A stretch of DNA of 64,000 nt from Metapseudomonas resinovorans DSM 21078 (lineage in GTDB: Bacteria; Pseudomonadota; Gammaproteobacteria; Pseudomonadales; Pseudomonadaceae). The stretch covers positions 62,001 through 126,000 of the forward strand of contig NZ_AUIE01000001.1 in NCBI RefSeq assembly GCF_000423545.1, read 5' to 3'. The number at the start of each line of letters is the position of its first letter. The stretch's first letter is position 1. The position numbers and the translations under genes were made by a program. The notes under the pieces were generated by a model. That model had not been told where the DNA came from, did no database searches, and saw nothing but the letters and a program-made list of their open reading frames with translations. Of this stretch, positions 6,821 to 15,200 are shown in pieces.

Positions 6821-8770
6821 ATGTCTCTGTTCAAACAGCTGTTGATCGCCATCTGCCTGTTCCTGGTGGTCGCCTTCAGCGGCAGCTTCATGGTCGGCCT
6901 GGAGAGCTCGCGGGAGCAGTACGTCAACCAACTGCGCTCCCACGCGCAGGATGCGGCGACTGCCCTCGGCCTCTCGCTGACGCCGCATATCGACGATGCA
7001 GCGATGGTCGAGCTGATGGTCAGCTCCATTTTCGACAGCGGTTACTTCGCGAGCATCCGGGTAATCGACCTGCAGAGTGGCACGGTGCTGGTGGAGCGCA
7101 CCGGTGTACCCGACGCGGCGGGTACCCAGATACCACAGTGGTTTGTCGAACTGATCGGCCTGCAATCGGCCGGCGGCGACGCCATCGTCAGCCGTGGCTG
7201 GCAGCAGGCGGCACGCGTGGAAGTGCAGAGTCATCCGCTATTCGCCCTGGCCCGACTCTGGCAGAGCGCGCTGGGCAGCCTCGGCTGGCTGCTGGCCTGT
7301 GGCCTGGCCAGCGCCGGCCTCGGGGCCTTCCTCCTGCGTCGCCAGCTCAAGCCGCTGGATTACATGGTCGAGCAGTCCCATGCCATTGCCCGCCGCGAAT
7401 TCCTCAGCCTGCCGGAACTGCCGCGCACCCCGGAATTGCGCCGCGTCGTACAGGCAATGAACCAGATGGTGGAAAAGCTCAAGGCACTGTTCCAGGAGCA
7501 GGCCGAGCGCAGTGAACGACTGCGCGATGAGGCCTACCGCGACAGCCTGACCGGCCTGGCCAACCGCCGCCATTTCGAAATGCAGTTGCAGGCACGTTTG
7601 AGTGCCGACGACCAGGCCAGCACGGGGTACCTGCTGCTGCTACGGGTACATGATCTTGCTGGCCTCAATCAGCGCTTGGGCGGTCAGCGCACCGACCAGC
7701 TGTTGTTGGCGGTGGCCGAACTGTTGACTCAGGCTGCGGCGGGGCAGGGCGCCGGTCAATTGGTGGCGCGCAGCCGGGGTGGTGACTTTGCCCTGTTGAT
7801 GCCCGGCCTGGTGGCCGAAGAAGCCGATCAACTGGCGCAACGCCTGGATGCCGGACTGGCCAATCTGGTGACCACAGGTGCCGCGGACACCTTGCCGGTG
7901 GCCCACATGGGCCTGGTGCCTTTCAGCCCGGGCGATGCGCTGGCGGATCTGCTGCGCCTGGCCGATGAGGCACTGGCCAAGGCGGAAAGCCAGACCGACC
8001 GGACATGGGCGACGCTGACCCAGGGCGAAGCGCCCAGCGTGGGCGATGAGCGCCATACCTGGCACCAGTTGCTGGATCAGGCCCTTGGCCAACGCCAGTT
8101 GCAGCTCTATTTCCAACCGGTGGTGGACAGTCGCGATCGCTCGCGGGTACTGCATTACAAGGTGCTGTCACGCCTGCGCGACGAGCGCGGCGAGAACATC
8201 CCGGCCGGTCGTTTCCTGCCCTGGCTGCAGCGCTTCGGCTGGATGGCGCGCCTCGACCTGCTGATGCTGGAGCTGGTGCTGCAGCAGATGGCCAGCCATG
8301 GTGAAACCCTGGCGCTCAACCTTTCCGGCGCGTTGCTGCGCGAACCCCAGGCGCTGGACAAAGCCTTCGAGCTATTGCGCAGGCACGCCCAGTTGGGGCC
8401 GCGTCTGGTGCTGGAGCTGGAGGAGGATCAACTGCCCGAGCAAGCGGTCCTGGAACGGCTCACTCGCCGCCTGCGCGAACTGGGTTTCAGTCTGAGCCTG
8501 CAGCACTTCGGTGGCCGCTTCAGCATGATCGGCAACCTGGCCCGTCTCGGCCTGGCCTACCTGAAGGTGGATGGCAGCTATATCCGTGCAATTGACCTGG
8601 AAGCCGACAAACGCCTGTTCATCGAGGCCATGCAACGTGCGGCCCACAGCATCGACCTGCCACTGATTGCCGAGCGAGTGGAAACCGAAGGGGAGCTGGA
8701 AGTGCTGCGGGGAATGGGGTTCCAGGGCGTACAGGGCCAACTGTTCGGCGCACCCGCCCCCTGGCGTTAG
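6821..8770 (+). CDS. lapD: LapD c-di-GMP receptor
   Basis: Inner-membrane receptor of 649 residues: N-terminal TM helix, periplasmic sensor fold (about 25-150), second TM helix, HAMP, then GGDEF and EAL domains. Both catalytic motifs are degenerate: SRGGDFALL replaces the GGDEF signature and YKVLSRLRD replaces EAL, as in characterised LapD proteins that bind rather than make or break c-di-GMP. When loaded it sequesters LapG in the periplasm and keeps LapA on the cell surface. The ATG at 6821 is preceded by AGGAG; a longer reading from 6695 overlaps lapG and is rejected. It is transcribed with lapG. Confidence 0.95.
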   Translation: MSLFKQLLIAICLFLVVAFSGSFMVGLESSREQYVNQLRSHAQDAATALGLSLTPHIDDAAMVELMVSSIFDSGYFASIRVIDLQSGTVLVERTGVPDAAGTQIPQWFVELIGLQSAGGDAIVSRGWQQAARVEVQSHPLFALARLWQSALGSLGWLLACGLASAGLGAFLLRRQLKPLDYMVEQSHAIARREFLSLPELPRTPELRRVVQAMNQMVEKLKALFQEQAERSERLRDEAYRDSLTGLANRRHFEMQLQARLSADDQASTGYLLLLRVHDLAGLNQRLGGQRTDQLLLAVAELLTQAAAGQGAGQLVARSRGGDFALLMPGLVAEEADQLAQRLDAGLANLVTTGAADTLPVAHMGLVPFSPGDALADLLRLADEALAKAESQTDRTWATLTQGEAPSVGDERHTWHQLLDQALGQRQLQLYFQPVVDSRDRSRVLHYKVLSRLRDERGENIPAGRFLPWLQRFGWMARLDLLMLELVLQQMASHGETLALNLSGALLREPQALDKAFELLRRHAQLGPRLVLELEEDQLPEQAVLERLTRRLRELGFSLSLQHFGGRFSMIGNLARLGLAYLKVDGSYIRAIDLEADKRLFIEAMQRAAHSIDLPLIAERVETEGELEVLRGMGFQGVQGQLFGAPAPWR

Positions 8771-8796
8771 TGCCATCGGGGGAAGGTGATCGAGAC

Positions 8797-8820
8797 CTCG
8801 GGGCTCAGATCAGCCCCGAG
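8797..8820. terminator. Stem-loop between lapD and the facing small gene
   Basis: CTCGGGGCT and AGCCCCGAG form a 9-bp perfect stem with a six-base loop. It lies 27 bases past the lapD stop and overlaps the last codons of the convergent small gene. There is no T-run, so it may block transcription or protect transcripts from both sides. Confidence 0.55.
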
Positions 8821-9155
8821 CCCGCGTCTTCCTCTTCGTCGACGATCAGCCGTGAAATCCCCCCAAGGGCTTCCCGCGCCTGATTCCGGCTGAGCAGCTT
8901 GGACTGTGCTGCCGGCGGCAGGTCGGTGATGCGGATCACGCCTTTGGCCATCAGCACAGTGATCAGGTCGTCGAGCACCCGGATCATGTCCAGGTCGCTC
9001 TGCTTCAGTTGCAGCAGGCTGCTTTGCATCGCCAGATTGGCGTACCAGGCCTGGATATCCTGGTCGTCGGCCGGCAGGCTGCCGGTCATCTCGTCGAACT
9101 CGGCCGCTTCGACGCGAACCAGCCTTCCTTCTTCGTCGCGCTGGATGTAGAGCAT
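8805..9155 (-). CDS. Conserved hypothetical protein of the lap cluster
   Basis: Acidic 116-residue protein beginning MLYIQRDEEGRLVRVEAAEF, with no signal peptide or TM helix. A central helical region (LQLKQSDLDMIRVLDDLITVLMAKGVIRITDLPPAAQSKL) is followed by an acidic C-terminus (VDEEEDAGSGLI). AGGGAG lies upstream of the ATG at 9155; a longer reading to 9215 has no such site and crosses the lapA terminator hairpin. I recall similar small genes beside lapD in other pseudomonads, some mislabelled as tryptophan synthase subunit beta, but it has none of that enzyme's features. It lies downstream of lapA on the same strand. Function unknown. Confidence 0.75.
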   Translation of the reverse strand: MLYIQRDEEGRLVRVEAAEFDEMTGSLPADDQDIQAWYANLAMQSSLLQLKQSDLDMIRVLDDLITVLMAKGVIRITDLPPAAQSKLLSRNQAREALGGISRLIVDEEEDAGSGLI

Positions 9156-9199
9156 GGAGGTTCTCCCTGGAAGATTGCCGCAGGATGAAGGCAGAGCCT

Positions 9200-9235
9200 C
9201 CCTGCCCGCAACCACCGGGGTGATTGCGGGCAGGG
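9200..9235 (-). terminator. Strong stem-loop just after lapA
   Basis: CCCTGCCCGCAA (9200-9211) and TTGCGGGCAGGG (9224-9235) form a perfect 12-bp stem with a 12-base loop, eight bases past the lapA stop. There is no clear T-run. It probably ends or attenuates the lapA transcript before the downstream small gene. Confidence 0.7.
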
Positions 9236-9242
9236 ACAGCCG

Positions 9243-12200
9243 TCAGCTGTGGTCGATCTTGATGGTCGGGTCGGCACCTGCGATCAACGAGTTGATCGAC
9301 GCCCCGCTCAACTGGTTGGCTGCGCCTTCCAGGGTGATGGCCAGGTCGGCGTGGTTGGCCGCGACCTCGCTGTCGTTCAGGTGGCCTTCCTTACTGACCA
9401 GCAGGGTAGCGTGGCCGGTGCCGGTGCCGGTGCCGGTATCGACGATCAACTTGAGGAAGTTGTCGATGCTGGCAGTGGTTTCCCCTTGCAGCAGATCGCT
9501 CAGGTCCAGCTTGTCGCTCTCGCTGGTCTTGAAGTCCTGCACCACATCCAGGTCGGGGTCGCCTGCGGTACCTGCATCCCCGGCCTTCCAGACGAAGGTG
9601 TCGGCGCCCTCGCCGCCCCACAGGGTGTCGCTGCCCTTGCCTCCAGTGAGGGTGTCGTCGCCGACGCCGCCAATCAGGTTGTTAGCTCCGGCTGCGCCAC
9701 CCAGGGCGGTGCCAGTAGAGCCCGCCTGGAGGGTGTTGTCCGAGTCGAAGGTGATCTGCAGGGGTTGGCTGGCCGTGCTGTCCTGGTCTCCGTCCGTTGC
9801 CTTGACGCCCAGCGTAATCCGCTGGTCGTAGGCTTCGGTCTGTCCGGTGAGAGAGTCGATGATCAGCTTGTACGAGGTGCCGGAGCCCGCACCGAATTTG
9901 ATGGTGCTGAACTCGAACTGGCCACTGTTGAGCTTGCTGGCGTCAATCGTGAAGGTGGTTGTGCCACTGGACACGCCATTCAGCGTCCCGGCGCCAACGA
10001 GGGCTCCGGACGAGTTATAGGCCGACCAGGTGAGGGACTCGTTGTTGCCTAACTTGTCTGTGGTCAGTGTGACAGACGTCAAGTCAGTCGTCTGATTGGT
10101 GCTCTTGTCGATGAAAGTGAAGTTGAGCAGATCACCCGTATCGATCGATTGGCCGGTACCGACTCCGAAACTGTTGTTGCTGGTGTTCACGGTGTCAGCT
10201 ACGCCGTTGGCCGTAGCCGAGGCTTGAAGCGAGAACCTGCTATTGGTGCCCAAGTCGTAGAGACCCGAATTTCCGCCCGAGAGATTGAAGTTGCTGAGTA
10301 CCGAGGAGGGCGAGTCCAGATCGACGAAGTTGGTGACCTTGTATTGGCCACTGATTGGGTCTGCAGTAATCCTGAATACCTCGGTTCCATTGGCCGCCAA
10401 GGCGCTCACGGAATTGGTCCCGGTCACGTAATGCAGCTTGCTCCCCTGGTAAGTCAGATAGCTGGAAGTACTGATCTCGTTACCGCTTTTGTCCAGAGTG
10501 GTGCTGAGGATGTATCCGCTGCTGTCGACGGATACACCGGTGGTTGTGCTGAACTGAATCGATGCACCATTGGCGTCGGCGCCAATCGACAGATTGAGTT
10601 CACCAATGGCTGTGGCACTGGACGAGTCGAGAAGAATGCATTGCATCGGGGTCGCCATGACTGGCGCATCGTCTTCGACGTTGATCTGTAAGGTCCCGCT
10701 GGAGGAATTCACGCCGTCGCTGGCAGTCACCGCCACTGTAAAGCCACGCACATCCTCCGCATTCGCCACCGCATGATCCAGCTGGCCGAGCAATGTAACG
10801 GTATAGGCGCCCGAGCTGGTGATACTGATGGTCATGATTGTCTGGCCACCAGCTGTAGCGCTCAACGTAGACGTACCACTGCCGGACCACGCAAGGGGAA
10901 TCCCATTCGAGGTCAGGGCAGTGGTTGGCGCCGTCAGCGTTACATTCAGGCTTGGCCCGTCGATGTCGCTGATAGCGAAGGTGCCGTTCGCGACCTGTGC
11001 ATTGGTTGAGTCAGTCGGTGCCCCGGTAGTGTCCGGCGAGCCGCTGGTCAGCCCCTCTTCAGAGACGGTTGCGGTTCCGCTGGCGGTACCGAATACCGGT
11101 GCATCGTTGAACGGGTTGACGGTAATGGTGCCGGTTGCCGGGGTGGCATCCGCCAGGCCCTGGTTGTCGGTGGAGGCGTACTGGAAGGTGGTTGTGCCAT
11201 TCCAGTTGGCGTTGGGTTTGAAGTAGATGGTCGCGCCATTGCTCGCCGCGTTGATGACGCTGCTGGTGCTGAGCGGGTCGGTGGCGGCGGCATCGCTGTA
11301 GAAGGTGCCGTTGGCCGGCAGCGAGGTCAGCTTGAAGCTGGCGACGGTGCCGTCGATATCCGAACCGCTGAGGTTGACGGCGATCACCGTGTCTTCATTA
11401 CCGCTGCCAGTGGCTGCAATGGTTTCCGGCGCGTCGTTGGCCGGAGTTACGGTGATACTCAGCGTGCTGCTGCTACCGGTATTGGTGGTGTAGGTGACCT
11501 GCGGCACCGAGCCGTTCCAGTTGGCGACCGGGGTGAAGGTGTAATCACCGTTGCTGCCGAGGGTGAAGCTACCCACGTTGGCGATGGTTGCAGTCTGGCC
11601 GGCGGTGAAGCTGCCAGTGACGCCAGCCACGCTGAAGCTGGCAACGGTGAGCGTGTTATCCACATCGCTGTCGTTGCTCAGCACGTTGCCGGTGGCGGGG
11701 TTGTCCTCGGTGACAGTGTTGCTGTCGGCGACCAGGGCGGAGGCATCGTCCACCGGCGTGACGGTGATATTCAGCGTCGAGCTGCTGCCGGTGTTGGTGA
11801 CGTAGGTTACCTGCGGCACCTCGCCGTTCCAGTTGGCCGCCGGAGTGAAGGTGTAGTTGCCATTGGCGGCGATGGTCAGGGTACCGACGCCGGCGATGAC
11901 CGCGCTGGAACCGGCGGTGAAGCTGCCGGTGACGCCGGACACGCTGAAGCTGGCGACGCTGAGGGTGTTATCCACATCGCTGTCGTTGCTCAGCACGTTG
12001 CCGGTGGCGGGGTTGTCCTCGGCGACGGTGTTGGTGTCAGCGATCAGGACGGAGGCATCGTCTACCGGGGTGACGTTGCCGAAGCTCAGCTCGGCGGTGT
12101 CGGTGAGGTTGCCATCGGAAACGGTATAGATCGCCGTCGGTACCGGGCCGTTGTAGTTCGGCGCCGGAGTGAAGGTGAAGCTGCCGTTGGCATTGATCAC

Positions 12201-15200
12201 CAGCGAGCCGACGCCATTGATAGTCGCGGTCTGGCCGGCCGCATAGGTGGTGCCGTCCACTTCGAACTGGGTGACGGTCAGGGTGTCGCCATCGATGTCG
12301 CTGTCATTGGTCAGGACATTGCCATTTACCGGGGTGTCTTCGGTGACCGCAATCGGGCCATCGTTGGTCGCCAGCGGCGCGTCGTTCACCGGGGTGACGC
12401 TGATATCCAGCGTGCTCTCGCTGCCGGTGTTGGTGACGTAGGTGACTTGCGGCACCTCGCCGTTCCAGTTGGCCACCGGGGTAAAGGTGTAGTTGCCATT
12501 GGCGGCGATGGCCAGGGTGCCGACGCCAGCGATGACGGCACTGGAGCCAGCGGTGAAGCTGCCAGTGATACCGGCCACGCTGAAGCTGGCGACGCTGAGG
12601 GTGTTATCCACATCTCTGTCGTTACCCAGCACGTTGCCGGTGGCCGGGTTGTCTTCGGTGACAGTGTTGGTGTCAGCGATCAGGACGGAGGCATCGTCTA
12701 CCGGGGTGACGTTGCCGAAGCTCAGCTCGGCGGTATCGGTGGCGGTGCCGTCGGTGACGGTATAGGTCGCGGTGGGCACCGGGCCGTTGTAGTTCGGGGC
12801 CGGGGTGAAGGTAAAGCTGCCGTTGGCATTGATCACCAGTGTGCCGACGCCCGCGAGGGAGGCTGTCTGGCCGGCCGCATAGGTGGTGCCGTCCACTTCG
12901 AACTGAGTGACGGTCAGCGCGTCATTTTCCGGGTCGCTGTCGTTGGTCAGCACGTTACCGATGGCCGGAGTGTCTTCGGTGACCGCAATCGGGCCATCGT
13001 TGGTCGCCAGCGGCGCGTCGTTTACCGGGGTGACGCTGATATCCAGCGTACTCTCGCTGCCGGTGTTGGTGACGTAGGTTACCTGCGGCACCTCGCCGTT
13101 CCAGTTGGCCACCGGGGTGAAGGTGTAGTTGCCGTTGGTGGCGATGGTCAGGGTACCGACGCCAGCGATGACCGCGCTGGAACCTGCGGTGAAGCTGCCG
13201 GTGACGCCATTGATGCTGAAGCTGGCAACGCTGAGGGTGTTATCCACATCGCTGTCGTTGCCCAGCACGTTGCCGGTGGCGGGGTTGTCTTCGGTGACGG
13301 TGTTGGTGTCCGCGACCAGGACGGAGGCATCGTCCACCGGCGTGACAGTGATATCCAGCGTGCTCTCGCTGCCGGTGTTGGTGACGTAGGTGACTTCGGG
13401 CACCGCGCCATTCCAGTTGGCCGCCGGAGTGAAGGTGTAGTTGCCATTAGTGGCGATGGTCAGGGTGCCGACGCCGGCGATGACGGCGCTGGAACCGGCG
13501 CTGAAGCTGCCGGTGACGCCAGCCACGCTGAAGCTGGCAACGGTCAGGGTGTTATCCACATCGCTGTCGTTGCCCAGCACGTTGCCAGTGGCCGGATTGT
13601 CCTCGGCGACGGTGTTGCTGTCGGCGACCAGGGCGGAGGCATCGTCGACCGGAGTCACGGTGATATCCAGCGTCGAGCTGCTGCCGGTGTTGGTGACGTA
13701 GGTGACTTGCGGTACCGAACCGTTCCAGTTGGTGGCCGGGGTGAAGGTGTAGTTGCCATTGGCGGCGATGGTCAACGTGCCAACGCCAGCGATGACGGCA
13801 CTGGAGCCTGCGGTGAAGCTGCCAGTGACGCCAGCCACGCTGAAGCTGGCGACGGTGAGGGTGTTATCCACATCGCTGTCGTTGCCGAGCACGTTGCCGG
13901 TGGCCGGGTTGTCTTCGGCGACGGTGTTGCTATCGGCGACCAGGACGGACGCATCGTCGACCGGAGTCACGGTGATATCCAGCGTCGAGCTGCTGCCGGT
14001 GTTGGCGACGTAGGTGACTTGCGGCACCTCACCGTTCCAGTTGGCCACCGGAGTGAAGGTGTAGTTGCCATTGGTTGCGATGGTCAGGGTACCGACGCCG
14101 GCGATGACCGCACTGGAACCTGCAGTGAAGCTGCCGGTGACGCCATTGATGCTGAAGCTGGCGACGCTGAGGGTGTTATCCACATCGCTGTCGTTGCCCA
14201 GCACGTTGCCGGTAGCGGGGTTGTCCTCGGTGACAGTGTTGCTGTCGGCGACCAGGGCGGACGCATCGTCCACCGGCGTGACGGTGATATCCAGCGTGGA
14301 GCTGCTGCCGGTATTGGTGACGTAGGTGACTTGCGGTACCGCGCCGTTCCAGTTGGCCACCGGAGTGAAGGTGTAGTTGCCATTGGCTGCGATGGTCAGG
14401 GTACCGACGCCGGCGATGACCGCGCTGGAACCGGCGGTGAAGCTGCCAGTGGCGCCAGCCACGCTGAAGCTGGCAACAGTCAGGGTGTTATCCACATCGC
14501 TGTCGTTGCCGAGCACGTTGCCGGTGGCGGGGTTGTCCTCGGCGACGGTGTTGGTGTCCGCGACCAGGACGGAGGCATCGTCGACCGGGGTGACGTTGCC
14601 GAAGCTCAGCTCGGCGGTGTCGGTGGCGGTACCGTCGCTGACGGTGTAGGTCGCTATCGGTACCGGACCGTTGTAGTTCGGCGCCGGAGTGAAGGTGAAG
14701 CTGCCGTTGGCATTGATCACCAGCGAGCCGATGCCAGTGATAGTCGCGGTCTGGCCGGCCGTGTAGGTGGTGCCGTCCACTTCGAACTGAGTGACGGTCA
14801 GGGTGTCGCCATCGATGTCGCTGTCATTGGTCAGGACATTGCCGATGGCTGGGGTGTCTTCGGTGACCGCAATCGGGCCATCGTTACTGGCCAGCGGTGC
14901 GTCGTTCACCGGGGTGACGGTGATGTTCAGCGTCGAGCTGCTGCCGGTGTTGGTGGTGTAGGTGACCTGCGGCACCTCACCGTTCCAGTTAGCGGCCGGG
15001 GTGAAGGTGTAATCACCGTTGCTGCCGAGGGTGAAGGTACCCACGTTGGTGATGGTGGCAGTCTGACCTGCGGTGAAGCTGCCGGTGACACCAGCCACGC
15101 TGAAGCTGGCAACGCTGAGGGTGTTATCCACATCGCCGTCGTTGCCCAGTACGTTGCCGGTGGCCGAGTTGTCCTCGGTGACGGTGTCGGTGTCAGGAGC

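Noticed and set aside
6821-8770. LapD as an active diguanylate cyclase or phosphodiesterase
   Set aside because: Both signatures are degenerate (RGGDF and KVL), as in receptor-type LapD proteins.
9415-9438. Hexanucleotide CCGGTG tandem run as a phase-variation tract
   Set aside because: Six-base units keep the frame (Thr-Gly repeats), so copy changes would not switch the gene off.
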